NCBI GenBank assembly: GCA_021809105.1
Contig: JAKBAM010000019.1
Span: 1 to 44,001 of the forward strand
Reading direction: 5' to 3'
Length of the DNA: 44,001 bases
From: Actinomycetes bacterium
Lineage (GTDB): Bacteria; Actinomycetota; Acidimicrobiia; Acidimicrobiales; Palsa-688
Shown: piece after piece, positions 1 through 7,954 of the stretch
Layout: every line of letters starts with the position of its first letter
Position numbering within the stretch: the first letter of the stretch is position 1
Made by a program: the position numbers and the translations under genes
The notes under the pieces: generated by a model
Told to the model about the DNA's origin: nothing
What the model saw: only the letters and a program-made list of their open reading frames with translations
Database searches by the model: none

Positions 1-166
1 GCAGGACCGCTTCGAGTCGAGTCTGCCAGTGGTCCTCGACCGGACCGCGCAGCCCCGGCACCGTGACGATGGTGACCCCGACAGGAACCCTCTGGCAGGC
101 ACGGGTCCTGGACTCAGCCCCCGCTCCGGACCGGGAGCCGGCGGCGTCGCGGAGCCGCTTGCTCAC
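1..166 (-). CDS. Alpha/beta hydrolase, RBBP9/YdeN-like, partial (N-terminus only)
   Basis: Only the first 55 codons are inside the window; the rest runs off the left edge. The frame starts with GTG at 166, and that GTG overlaps the TGA of the BKACE gene (GTGA), which indicates translational coupling and membership of the same operon. After a short polar leader the residues read VTIVTVPGLRGPVEDHWQTR. A beta strand followed by PGLRG and a DHWQ motif is typical of the start of RBBP9-type serine hydrolases, where the loop carries oxyanion-hole residues. The catalytic Ser-Asp-His residues would lie outside the window. The family assignment rests on this short motif, so it is moderately confident. 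In context it may be an esterase or thioesterase acting in the same catabolic route. Confidence 0.6.
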   Translation of the reverse strand, partial: MSKRLRDAAGSRSGAGAESRTRACQRVPVGVTIVTVPGLRGPVEDHWQTRLEAVL

Positions 167-1212
167 GCGTGGTGGGTAAAGCCAAGCTGGCCGGATTGGC
201 GGGTGGGGGCGAAGCCCAGCTTGGCCAGGGTCTCCGCGGCGCCGCTGTAGTTCTCGCCGATCTTGTAGATGTCACGGGCCTCCTTGCCGGTAGCTACGTC
301 GCGGCCGAGTTCCTGAGAAATGCGTACCAGCTGCTCGATCTGGTGCACGGTGGTGGTGCGCTCGGACTTGCGATACCACAGGTTGTCCTCGTTGCCGGTA
401 CGGCAGTGCAGGCCCATGGCGATGGCCATGGTGTTCACCGGGAGTACGTTGCGCATGATGGTCTCCAGGGTCAGCAGCGCCCCGTCGGGGGTCCGGCGGA
501 TGAACTCCATCATGTTGTAGGGGCTAGGCCCGTCGAAACCCCCGCCCAGGGCCACCCAGGTGATATTGAGGGGTCCCGTGTAAACGCCACGGCGGATGAG
601 CCGCTCCACGGTTTCCAGATGGGGCATGTTGCAGAGCTGGAAGTGGGGCTGGATGCCGCTGGCCTGCAGGCGCCTGAGGTGCTCGTCGACCCAGCCTGGC
701 CCGGCGGGGACCCACATCTCCCGGTAGGCCTCGTAAATGGGCGGCCGCTCCCAGGAGGTGCCGGCATAGTCGTCGGCGGTCAGGACCTCCACCACGTTCA
801 TCTGGATGGTGCTGACCGCGATGGTCACCTGGTCGGGCTTGGGGTCGAGCTCGGCGAGCATGTGACGCGCGTCGTCGCTGAGCCACTTGGCTTCGGCGCC
901 CTCGCCTTCGGGGGCGAAGGAGATCGACCCGCCGACCTGGAGGATCATGTCCGGGACGGCATCGCGCAGCGAGCCCAGCAGCTCATTGAACTTGGAGAGC
1001 CGCTTGGAGCCCTTGCCGTCCAGCTCCCGGACGTGGATGTGCAGCACGGTCGCGCCGGCGTTGTAGCAGTCCACCGCGGCCTGGACGTGCTGGTCCATGG
1101 TCACCGGAATGTCGGCGGCGTCCACCGGCTCCCATTCCGGACCGTAGGGGGCGGCGGTGATGACCAGCTTCTCCTGGTTCTCGGGAAAGAGCGAGTCGTC
1201 GAGGAAATGCAT
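163..1212 (-). CDS. BKACE family (DUF849) 3-keto-5-aminohexanoate cleavage-type enzyme
   Basis: The 349-residue protein has the size and motifs of beta-keto acid cleavage enzymes, Zn-dependent TIM barrels that condense a beta-keto acid with acetyl-CoA to give acetoacetate and a new CoA ester. The N-terminus contains KLVITAAPYGPE and then VLHIHVRELDGKGS, where His58 and His60 are the expected metal ligands. Later segments such as LQVGGSISF and GGGFDGPSPYNMMEF fit the barrel. A ribosome-binding site AGGAG lies 7 nt before the ATG at 1212. It follows the dioxygenase gene by 43 bp and overlaps the next hydrolase gene. BKACE substrates vary widely across subfamilies (3-keto-5-aminohexanoate, dehydrocarnitine, beta-ketoadipate and others), so the substrate is not predictable from the sequence alone. 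Confidence 0.9.
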   Translation of the reverse strand: MHFLDDSLFPENQEKLVITAAPYGPEWEPVDAADIPVTMDQHVQAAVDCYNAGATVLHIHVRELDGKGSKRLSKFNELLGSLRDAVPDMILQVGGSISFAPEGEGAEAKWLSDDARHMLAELDPKPDQVTIAVSTIQMNVVEVLTADDYAGTSWERPPIYEAYREMWVPAGPGWVDEHLRRLQASGIQPHFQLCNMPHLETVERLIRRGVYTGPLNITWVALGGGFDGPSPYNMMEFIRRTPDGALLTLETIMRNVLPVNTMAIAMGLHCRTGNEDNLWYRKSERTTTVHQIEQLVRISQELGRDVATGKEARDIYKIGENYSGAAETLAKLGFAPTRQSGQLGFTHHA

Positions 1213-1255
1213 GCTTGGCTCCTATCAGGATCTGAGTGGTATTGGCAGTTGCGGT

Positions 1256-2140
1256 CTAGAACGGTTCGCCGAGGATCCCCGCCCGCTCCATCTTCCGCAC
1301 CGCCGGCCAGTAGTCCTGAACGGCGTAGTGCTGGGTGGAGCGGTTGTCCCAGATGGCGAAGCTGTCCTTGGTCCACCGCCAGCGCACCTGGTACTCGGGG
1401 ATGGCGGCCCGGCCGATCAGGTAGTTGAGCAGCTGGCTCCCGCCGGGGGCGTAGTCGAAGCCGTAGCGCACGTTGGCCGGGGTGTGGAAGTTGACGAAGT
1501 GAGTGGCAAACCCGCTGACGTAGAGAATCCGCTCGCCGGTTACGGGGTGTGTACGGACCACGGGGTGCTCGGCGTCGGGGTAAGTCTCCTTCAACTGGAG
1601 GCGCCGCTCGACCGACAGGACGGCTCCGAATGTGGCCTCGATGCTGTGCCGGGCCCGTAGCGGCTCGATTTGTCCCTTGATGTGCTCGGGAAGGTCCTCG
1701 TAGGCTCGCACCATGTTCACCCAGACGGTGTCGCCGCCCACGGGAGGGGTCTCGACGCAGCGCAGCACCGCGCCCATTGGGGGGATCTGCTTCCACGTGC
1801 CGTCGCAGTGGTAGCCGTTCTCGTAGTGCTCGGGAGCGCTGTCCAGGTCCTTATAGATGCGTACCAGCCCCGGGCAGTCCGGGTCGCTTGGGACGACGGG
1901 ATGGTCCTCCAGCGGGCCGAAGCGTCGGGCCAGGGCGACGTGCTCGGCTCGGCTGATGGGCTGGTCCCGGAAGAAGAGGACCTTGTGCTCGAGAAGCAGG
2001 GCCTTTATCTGGGCGAAGAGTGCGTCGCTGCGGGCGATCTCGCCGAGCTCAGCGCCGGAGATTTCCGCCCCGATGGTCGCGGTTAGTTTGGCGACCGACA
2101 TATTGGTCGTTACGACGGACGGAATAGCGGGAGCAGACAT
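1256..2140 (-). CDS. TauD/TfdA family Fe(II)/2-oxoglutarate dioxygenase
   Basis: The 294-residue protein has the size of the TauD/TfdA family, which couples 2-oxoglutarate decarboxylation to hydroxylation of sulfonates, phenoxyacetates, betaines or similar acids. The Fe-binding HxD is visible as YHCDGTW (His111, Asp113). The distal His is in DNRSTQHYAV (about His271), and an Arg about 15 residues later (Arg286) probably binds 2-oxoglutarate. The N-terminal GAEISGAEL and FFRDQPIS segments are also family hallmarks. It starts at ATG 2140 with GAGAGGAA upstream, 27 bp after the quinone oxidoreductase stop and 43 bp before the BKACE start, so it is the middle gene of the operon. Its hydroxylation product may feed the BKACE enzyme. 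The substrate is unknown. Confidence 0.92.
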   Translation of the reverse strand: MSAPAIPSVVTTNMSVAKLTATIGAEISGAELGEIARSDALFAQIKALLLEHKVLFFRDQPISRAEHVALARRFGPLEDHPVVPSDPDCPGLVRIYKDLDSAPEHYENGYHCDGTWKQIPPMGAVLRCVETPPVGGDTVWVNMVRAYEDLPEHIKGQIEPLRARHSIEATFGAVLSVERRLQLKETYPDAEHPVVRTHPVTGERILYVSGFATHFVNFHTPANVRYGFDYAPGGSQLLNYLIGRAAIPEYQVRWRWTKDSFAIWDNRSTQHYAVQDYWPAVRKMERAGILGEPF

Positions 2141-2167
2141 GGTAAATTCCTCTCGTCGCAGCTTGGA

Positions 2168-3142
2168 TCAAAGGCAGAACACGGAGGAGCCGATGCTGCG
2201 GCCGCTCTCCAGGTCGCTGTGGGCCTGCACAGCATCGGCCAGGTCGTAGCGCTGGTTGATCTCCACAGTGATGCGGCCCTCCACCACGTGACCGAACAGC
2301 TCGCCGGCCAGGGCGGCCCTTTCCTTGGGTTCGGCGATGTAGTCGGCCAGGGCGGGTCGGGTCACGAAGAGCGAGCCCTTGACGGCCAGTTCCATGGCGT
2401 CGATCGGGGGGATTGGGCCGGAGGAGGTGCCGAAGCACACGAGTAGCCCCCGGCGCGAGAGGCAGTCCAGGGAGGAGTGATAGGTGTTCTGGCCGATGCT
2501 GTCGTAGACGACGGGGACGCCGCTGCCGCCGGTCAACTCCCGTACCCGGCTTGGGACATCCTCGCGGGTGTAGACGATGGTGTGGGTGCAGCCGTGAGCC
2601 CGGGCGATCTCAGCCTTCTCGTCCGTCGAGACGGTGCCAATGACGTCGATGCCCAGCAGGCGTGCCCACTGCACGAATATCAGGCCTACACCGCCGGCCG
2701 CCGCGTGCAGCACGACGGTGTCGCCCGGGCCAAGCGGATGAATGCGCCGGAGGAGGTATGAGGCGGTGAGGCCGCGCATGGTCATGGCAGCCGCAGTCTC
2801 GAATGGGATCTGGTTGGGAAGCTTGATGAGAGAGTTAGCCGGCATCACCCGCTCCGTGCTGTAAGCGCCCAGGGGGCTGCCGGTGTAGGTGACCCGATCC
2901 CCGACGGCGAACCCGGCCACCCCGGGACCGATCCCCTCGATGACCCCGGCACCCTCGACGCCAATGCCGGCAGGCAACGACGCGGGGTAGAAGCCGGTGC
3001 GGAAGTAGGTGTCGGCGAAGTTGAGACCCACCGCCTGGTGGCGGATGCGGACCTCGCCCGCTCCGGGCTCACCGACCTCTATCGCCTCGTAGCGCAGCAC
3101 GTCGGGGGCGCCTGTCTCGTAGTAGCGGACTGCCTCGGCCAT
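2168..3142 (-). CDS. Zinc-free MDR NADPH:quinone oxidoreductase family protein
   Basis: The 324-residue medium-chain dehydrogenase/reductase is of the quinone oxidoreductase (QOR/zeta-crystallin) subgroup. It has an N-terminal GroES-like catalytic domain with HQAVGLNFADTYFRTG, then a Rossmann domain with the NADPH motif HAAAGGVGLIFVQWAR at about residues 145-160. No structural or catalytic zinc cysteines are present, as expected for this subgroup. The ATG at 3142 is preceded by AAAGGAGG. It is the first gene of the minus-strand operon and is divergent from the AraC-type regulator 136 bp away. It may reduce an enoyl or quinone intermediate of the same pathway; that role is inferred only from position. 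Confidence 0.9.
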   Translation of the reverse strand: MAEAVRYYETGAPDVLRYEAIEVGEPGAGEVRIRHQAVGLNFADTYFRTGFYPASLPAGIGVEGAGVIEGIGPGVAGFAVGDRVTYTGSPLGAYSTERVMPANSLIKLPNQIPFETAAAMTMRGLTASYLLRRIHPLGPGDTVVLHAAAGGVGLIFVQWARLLGIDVIGTVSTDEKAEIARAHGCTHTIVYTREDVPSRVRELTGGSGVPVVYDSIGQNTYHSSLDCLSRRGLLVCFGTSSGPIPPIDAMELAVKGSLFVTRPALADYIAEPKERAALAGELFGHVVEGRITVEINQRYDLADAVQAHSDLESGRSIGSSVFCL

Positions 3143-3278
3143 AACGACGACCTCCTTTAGTCAGGGCTGACGTTTGACGTTGAACAGAGTAAGACGGGCG
3201 GTCGGAAATCCCTTTACTCGGAGTGACATCTCATTTATCATTCTGGGTCAGAGCTGAGGGTCGACGAGAGGGCTCCGC
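3143..3278. promoter_or_regulatory. Divergent promoter region with tandem TGACGTT repeats
   Basis: This 136-bp gap separates the start of the catabolic operon from the start of the AraC-family regulator, so it must hold both promoters. A perfect direct repeat of the heptamer TGACGTT occupies 3168-3174 and 3175-3181, about 30 bp upstream of the quinone oxidoreductase start. AraC-family proteins often bind direct repeats beside the promoters they control, so this is a candidate operator. No convincing -35/-10 pair was identified, and the operator call is a guess from repeat and position. Confidence 0.35.
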
Positions 3279-4334
3279 ATGAAGCCGATGGTCCGCTACG
3301 CGTCGCTCAACCGCTACCTCGAGCTGGGACAGAGCCTGGGGATCGATCCCGTCACCCTCATGCGCAAGGCCGGGTTGGACCCGGCCGGCTTCGCGGTCCA
3401 GGACACCCGGGCGCCGGCTCACGCCGTCGCCCAACTGCTCGAGGACTCCGCCGAAGCGTCGGGTTGCGGGGACTTCGGGGTGCGGCTGGCCGAGTTGCGC
3501 CAGTTCTCGAACCTGGGCCCGCTCAGCTTGGTGCTGCGGGAGGAGCCGGATGTGCGAAGCGCCATCGAGCTGCTGGTCCGCTACGAACATGCCTACAACG
3601 AAGCGCTAAGGCTGCGGGTGTGGGAGCGCGACGAGCTGGCCACCATAGAGGTGCGCTTCGATTTCGAAGACGAGGAAGGTGAGACGCCGTGCCGACAGTC
3701 CCTTGGATTAGCCGTGGGCGCGCTCTGCGGCATCCTTCGGGAGTTCCTCGGACCCGATTGGCAACCGGTCTCGGTCCTCTTCGCCTACCCGACGCCGGCT
3801 GACTGCACCACCTACGAGCGTCTCTTCGGACTGGCTCCGCTGTTCGACCAGCCCTTCACTGGGCTGGTTCTGTACAGCCGGGACCTCGGCGCCAGAAACC
3901 GCATGGCCGACCCAAACCTGCGCACCTACGCCCAGCAGATCCTGCAGACGCTGGGTGCGCCAAAGGATCTCGGCACCGTAGAGCGGGTTCGGGGGCTGAT
4001 CAAGCTCTTCCTGCCGGCCGGGCGCTGCTCCCAGGCCCAGATCGCCCGGGAGATGCATATCGACCGGCGCACCCTGCACCGGCATCTGGAGGCGCACGGC
4101 GAGACGTTCACAACTCTGCTGGATCAGACCCGGGCGGCTCTGGCCGAGCAGTACTTGGCCACTGGACGCTACTCGCTGACCGACATCTCGCAGCTGTTGG
4201 GCTTCTCCGCCTCCAGCGGCCTATCGCGATGGTTCCGGAGCCAGTACAGCTGCAGTCCTAGTGAGTGGAGAGCCCGCAAACTGGCCGGTAACGGCGGGGC
4301 GGGTGCGCCGGTCCACCGGGACTCGACCAGGTGA
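3279..4334 (+). CDS. AraC family transcriptional regulator (OruR/ArgR-like, Arabinose_bd N-domain)
   Basis: The 351-residue regulator has an N-terminal effector domain of the PF12625 type (YASLNRYLELGQSLGIDP..., about residues 5-190). Its C-terminal AraC DNA-binding domain of two helix-turn-helix motifs spans about residues 245-335: SQAQIAREMHIDRRTLHRHL is the first and YSLTDISQLLGFSASSGLSR the second. The start ATG has GAGAGGG six bases upstream. It is divergent from the QOR-TauD-BKACE operon, the usual arrangement for a regulator controlling a neighbouring catabolic operon in response to its substrate. It converges with the ABC importer operon, whose last gene ends 34 bp away. Confidence 0.93.
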   Translation: MKPMVRYASLNRYLELGQSLGIDPVTLMRKAGLDPAGFAVQDTRAPAHAVAQLLEDSAEASGCGDFGVRLAELRQFSNLGPLSLVLREEPDVRSAIELLVRYEHAYNEALRLRVWERDELATIEVRFDFEDEEGETPCRQSLGLAVGALCGILREFLGPDWQPVSVLFAYPTPADCTTYERLFGLAPLFDQPFTGLVLYSRDLGARNRMADPNLRTYAQQILQTLGAPKDLGTVERVRGLIKLFLPAGRCSQAQIAREMHIDRRTLHRHLEAHGETFTTLLDQTRAALAEQYLATGRYSLTDISQLLGFSASSGLSRWFRSQYSCSPSEWRARKLAGNGGAGAPVHRDSTR

Positions 4335-4368
4335 GCGCGCTTCTCGGGCGCGGGACGGCTCGGTGGGC

Positions 4369-5388
4369 TCAGCAGCCCGTCGAGACGAATTTCTGGTAGG
4401 CGACGCTGTTCGCGTTGCCTGTGACCAGCTTGACGTTGGCCGCCCACCGGGCTTGGGTGACACTGGTCTCCCAGGCGGTGTGCACGCTGTCCCACACCTC
4501 GCCGGCGATCGAGGTCGGGATGTTCATCAAGCTGGCGATGTCCTGGACGCCGGTGGTCCGGTTGGCGTTGTCGGCCAGCCAAGTTGCCGACTGGCTCATA
4601 GCCGAGCAGAAGTCCTTCACCACGCTCGGGTGGCTGCCGCGGTAGCCGACGGTCGTGGCCCAGAAGGACTGCAGCCCGACAGTGCCGAGCTGTCCGGCGG
4701 TTCCGTTGAGCGAGCTGGCAAGTGTGCGCAGATGGATGCCCTGGGCCGCCGTCGCCGCGATTGCGTCGGAGGAGAAGACGGAAGCGTCGATGGCATGGTT
4801 GCGTAATGCCGCCTCCTGGGTGACGAGGCTGCCCACCGGTATGAAGGTGACGTTGTTCGGGTTGATGCCGTTGAGGGTTAGGACGTAGCGGGCGAAGTTC
4901 TCGGTCAACGCGCCCCGGGCGGTGACGCCGATCTTCTTGCCCTGCAGGGCCGCCACCGTGGTGATGCCGCTATTGGAAGGCGTGACGACGGCCATGTCCA
5001 GGCGGCCATAGGGACCCATGGCGACGAGCGGCTCGCCCTGTTGCATGGCCGGGAAGGCGTTCGATGTCACCTGCACGGCGATCTGAGTGGTGCCGCCAAT
5101 CAGGCCAGATACCAGGGTCGGACCCGAATTGGCCATCACCGTCTGCACGTCGAGACCGGCAGCCTTGAAGAAGCCCTGGTCCTGGGCGATCACGTAGGGG
5201 AGCGTGAGCGCGCTGGTGGGGAAGTCACCGACGGTGACCTTGGTCAGGGCACCGCTGCCGAGGGATCCTTGGGTCGCTGCCGCATTGGATGCGGAGGCAT
5301 GGGTGGTTGAGGAGCCACAGGCGGCTAGAGGAGCGGCCAGGGCAGCCAGACCCAGACCCCAGATGGCAGATCGCCTAACGATGTTCAT
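4369..5388 (-). CDS. ABC transporter substrate-binding lipoprotein (NMT1/TauA/SsuA-like)
   Basis: A 339-residue exported solute-binding protein. The start chosen is ATG 5388, preceded by AAGGAAAGAAG, rather than an upstream in-frame ATG at 5478. From 5388 the protein opens with a clean lipoprotein signal (MNIVRRSAIWGLGLAALAAP, then lipobox LAAC with Cys24). The mature part has the NMT1/THI5-like fold pattern: VTVGDFPTSALTLPYVIAQD and GFFKAAGLDVQTVMANSGP near the N-terminus. Such proteins bind sulfonates, taurine, nitrate or thiamine precursors. It is the last gene of a permease-ATPase-binding protein operon, and the TauD neighbour makes an organosulfonate or similar acid plausible, but the ligand cannot be read from the sequence. 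Confidence 0.92.
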   Translation of the reverse strand: MNIVRRSAIWGLGLAALAAPLAACGSSTTHASASNAAATQGSLGSGALTKVTVGDFPTSALTLPYVIAQDQGFFKAAGLDVQTVMANSGPTLVSGLIGGTTQIAVQVTSNAFPAMQQGEPLVAMGPYGRLDMAVVTPSNSGITTVAALQGKKIGVTARGALTENFARYVLTLNGINPNNVTFIPVGSLVTQEAALRNHAIDASVFSSDAIAATAAQGIHLRTLASSLNGTAGQLGTVGLQSFWATTVGYRGSHPSVVKDFCSAMSQSATWLADNANRTTGVQDIASLMNIPTSIAGEVWDSVHTAWETSVTQARWAANVKLVTGNANSVAYQKFVSTGC

Positions 5389-5478
5389 TTTCTTCTTTCC
5401 TTGGTGGTAGCTACGCTGATTTGTGATGGATGGGTGCTGAGCCTTCAGCCCTGGGTCGTATCCGGAAGGGCCGAGCAT

Positions 5479-6396
5479 CTAGAAGAGCTGGCCGCGTAGG
5501 CGTTCGTAGACCTGCTGGTAATGGGGGTTGGCGTTGATGGCGCCCAGGTCGCGGGGACGCTCGATCTGCACCGTGACGTCGTCGAGGATCCGGCCGCCGC
5601 CCAGTAGGACGACCCGGTCGGCCAAAGCGATGGCCTCGCTCAGGTCGTGGGTGACGAACATGACCGTGCGGTGCTCCTCGCTCTGCCACAGATCCAAGAA
5701 CCTGGTCTGCAGGGCCAGGCGGGTGTTGACATCCACACTGGCGTACGGCTCGTCCATGAGCAGAACGTTGGGGTCCAGAGCCCAGGTGCGGGCCAGCGCC
5801 ACGCGTTGGCGCATTCCCTGGGACAGCTGCCACGGCCACAGGTGTTGGGCGTGGGTTAGCTGCACGGCCTCGAGCCAGTGATCGGCGATGGCGCGCCTCT
5901 CCGCCTTGGCTATTCCTCGCAGCTCCAGGCCGTATTCCACGTTGCGCCTGGCGTCTCGCCAGGGCATCAAGGCGTCCCGGGCCAGCATGAAGCCCAGATG
6001 GCGGCGGGCCGCTCGCGGTTCCTGTCCCAGCACCGTCACCGCACCCTCCGACGGCTCAACCAGCCCGGCCACCAGGTTGAGCAGGGTGGTCTTGCCGCAG
6101 CCGCTGCGGCCGACAAGTGCGATGAACTGTCCCCGTGGGATCGTGAGATCTATACCTGACAGCACCGGCCGCTGGTCGTCTCCGGGCGTAGAGTACGTCA
6201 CCGCCACGTCCTCGAAGGCGATGGCGTCGTCGCGTTCGGGCTCCAACTGTCCGATCTCCGACTGCGATGCCTGGGGTACGGACTGTGGTGATATTTGGGG
6301 CGTTGAGTGGGGCAATCTTTGGGTCGTCGGCTGAGGTGCGGTCATCACCATGGGTTGGTCTCCAATCTCGGGTGGCAGGCAAGCGCGTTCGGTCAT
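5479..6396 (-). CDS. ABC transporter ATP-binding protein (TauB/SsuB-like)
   Basis: The 305-residue ATPase energises the importer. It has Walker A LVGRSGCGKTTLLN (about residues 94-107), signature LSQGMRQRVALAR (the usual LSGGQ is changed to LSQGM), Walker B NVLLMDEPYASVD and the switch His in MFVTHDLSEA. An unusual 55-residue Gln/Pro/Thr/Ser-rich N-terminal extension precedes the ATPase core. The ATG at 6396 overlaps the permease stop by 4 bp, indicating coupled translation. In-frame ATGs at 6351 and 6345 would remove part of the extension and are possible alternative starts. It is followed after 90 bp by the binding-protein gene. Confidence 0.94.
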   Translation of the reverse strand: MTERACLPPEIGDQPMVMTAPQPTTQRLPHSTPQISPQSVPQASQSEIGQLEPERDDAIAFEDVAVTYSTPGDDQRPVLSGIDLTIPRGQFIALVGRSGCGKTTLLNLVAGLVEPSEGAVTVLGQEPRAARRHLGFMLARDALMPWRDARRNVEYGLELRGIAKAERRAIADHWLEAVQLTHAQHLWPWQLSQGMRQRVALARTWALDPNVLLMDEPYASVDVNTRLALQTRFLDLWQSEEHRTVMFVTHDLSEAIALADRVVLLGGGRILDDVTVQIERPRDLGAINANPHYQQVYERLRGQLF

Positions 6397-7244
6397 CGAT
6401 CGGCGGGGGGTTGCCAGCGCAGCAGCCGGCGCTCGAGGAGGCCGAGCCCCTGGTTAAGCACCACGGCGAGTACCGCGAGGAGGATGAGGATGCCGTAGAC
6501 GCCCTCCATGCGGAACGTGGACGAGTCGTAGGCGATCAGCTGCCCCAGGCCGTTGCGAGCCGAGATCAGCTCTGAGCCCACCACACCCAGGAGCGAGTAG
6601 ATCAGCCCCAGACGCAGAGCGGCGAAGATGGCGGGGGTGGCCACCGGGAGCAGGATCTTGCGGAACACCTGATGCTTCTTGGCCCCCAACACCGCCGAGA
6701 GCCGCAACCACTCGGCGTCGGTGGAGCGGACACCGGCGCGTGCTCCAGACAGAATGATGAAGAACACCAGAGTCGAGGCCATGGCCACCTTGGCCGAGGT
6801 GTTGATCCCTAGCGCCACGATGAACAGCGGGGCCAGGGCGATGCGGGGCATGGCGTTGGCGGCGTCCAGGTACGGGGTCAGCACCCGTTCCGCCCTAGGC
6901 AGGAGAGCCAAGGCCACTCCGGCCACCACGCCGGCTGCGCCCGCAAGGACCCAGGCGATGAGCACCGCTGTCAGGGTGGCCCGGGTGTTCGACCACAACT
7001 CGCCGGAGCTGGCCGAGTGGACCAGGTAGTGCCAGGTCTGCAGCGGGGTCTTGGCCAGTACTGGGTCGGGCCACCGATTCGACGCTGCCAGCTGCCACAG
7101 GCCGAGCAACGCCAGACCGACCAGGACCTGCAGGCCCCGCACGATCAGCGTCTCGCGCGACCACCTCAGCCGCCTGGGTGACCGGCTCACCCCAGCCCGT
7201 GTCCAGGGCTGATCGGCGGTGAAACTCGGCAAGGTTTCATCCAT
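6393..7244 (-). CDS. ABC transporter permease (TauC/SsuC-like)
   Basis: A 283-residue inner-membrane permease of the binding-protein-dependent type, with about six hydrophobic segments. The cytoplasmic coupling loop (EAA motif) reads GAKKHQVFRKILLPVATPAI. The start at ATG 7244 gives a conventional N-terminus (MDETLPSFTADQP...). A longer frame reaches back to 7421 but adds a Ser/Pro/Arg-rich stretch covering an upstream hairpin and is less likely. The weak ribosome-binding site leaves the start uncertain. It is the first gene of the importer operon. Confidence 0.92.
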   Translation of the reverse strand: MDETLPSFTADQPWTRAGVSRSPRRLRWSRETLIVRGLQVLVGLALLGLWQLAASNRWPDPVLAKTPLQTWHYLVHSASSGELWSNTRATLTAVLIAWVLAGAAGVVAGVALALLPRAERVLTPYLDAANAMPRIALAPLFIVALGINTSAKVAMASTLVFFIILSGARAGVRSTDAEWLRLSAVLGAKKHQVFRKILLPVATPAIFAALRLGLIYSLLGVVGSELISARNGLGQLIAYDSSTFRMEGVYGILILLAVLAVVLNQGLGLLERRLLRWQPPADR

Positions 7245-7954
7245 GGTTCGCACGCTGACTCCGATCGCTGAAGCCTGGTTCCCCACCCGGCCGCGAGGCG
7301 GCTGCGGCGGGCCTGACTGGCTAGTTGGTGGTGTCCCCCTCTGCACCAGCAGCGCCGAGGCGGCGCTGCTTGACCGACTCGCCCTGGTGAGGGATTTTGC
7401 GGTCCAAGTGCCAAATGACACGCTACAAGTGGACAGTCAGCCGTGCTTTCCCTGGAAGGGCAATTCACTTACCAATTCGGGACACCTATTGGTCCTCGAG
7501 ACCGAGCTCCGCTCCCTGCGATCCGTCACTGTGCCCGCCGAGGGCCGGTCGAGAGGACGAGTGCAGCGAAGATAGAGGCCAGCAAGTGCATGCCGTTGGA
7601 CGCCCCTGTCGAGCTGGCGAGGTGTTACCAAACCGCCGCCGATCAGCAGATGTCGGCGGCTCATCCTCACACCTCAGATAGTAGTCCGGATTCCTGTGCA
7701 CTGCTTGACGATATATCGTTCTACGGAGTACCGTTGAGCGCATGATCCAGACGAGACCGGCGGATAGCGCACAACCGCAGGTCTTCCGCAGGCGGTCACA
7801 GCTCTTGTCGATCCTGGTGATGCTGGCTGCCGTCGCCGGCGTGGTGGTGGGACTCGTCGGCCAGAGTGTTCTTGGCGGTACGAGTGCCGTACCTGATACC
7901 AGCATCGGTTGTTCCGGTCACCGGTGGATCGGCAGACGGAATAGGATGAGGGTG
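7245..7954. other. Gene-free stretch between importer operon and PadR gene
   Basis: About 710 bp without a convincing gene, apart from the hairpin at 7348-7370. The promoter of the importer operon should lie here. A plus-strand frame from about 7742 runs into the PadR gene and contains one hydrophobic stretch (QLLSILVMLAAVAGVVVGLV). It has no visible ribosome-binding site or family resemblance, so I treat it as upstream of the true PadR start. It might be the remnant of a one-helix membrane protein. Confidence 0.5.
7348..7370 (-). promoter_or_regulatory. Perfect 10-bp hairpin upstream of the permease gene
   Basis: Arms AGCAGCGCCG (7348-7357) and CGGCGCTGCT (7361-7370) are perfectly complementary around a 3-nt loop. 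If the importer mRNA starts upstream, this hairpin would sit in its 5' leader, about 100 nt before the ATG at 7244. It has no U-tract on the minus strand. It could be a leader structure, an mRNA-stability element or the end of an upstream transcript; the role is unknown. Confidence 0.4.

Noticed and set aside
169..1428. 419-residue plus-strand frame opposite the BKACE gene
   Set aside because: It is the complement of a conserved enzyme gene and shows no protein motif.
7245..7480. TPP or other riboswitch upstream of the NMT1-type importer
   Set aside because: I could not find the conserved core of a thiamine riboswitch; only a simple hairpin is visible.
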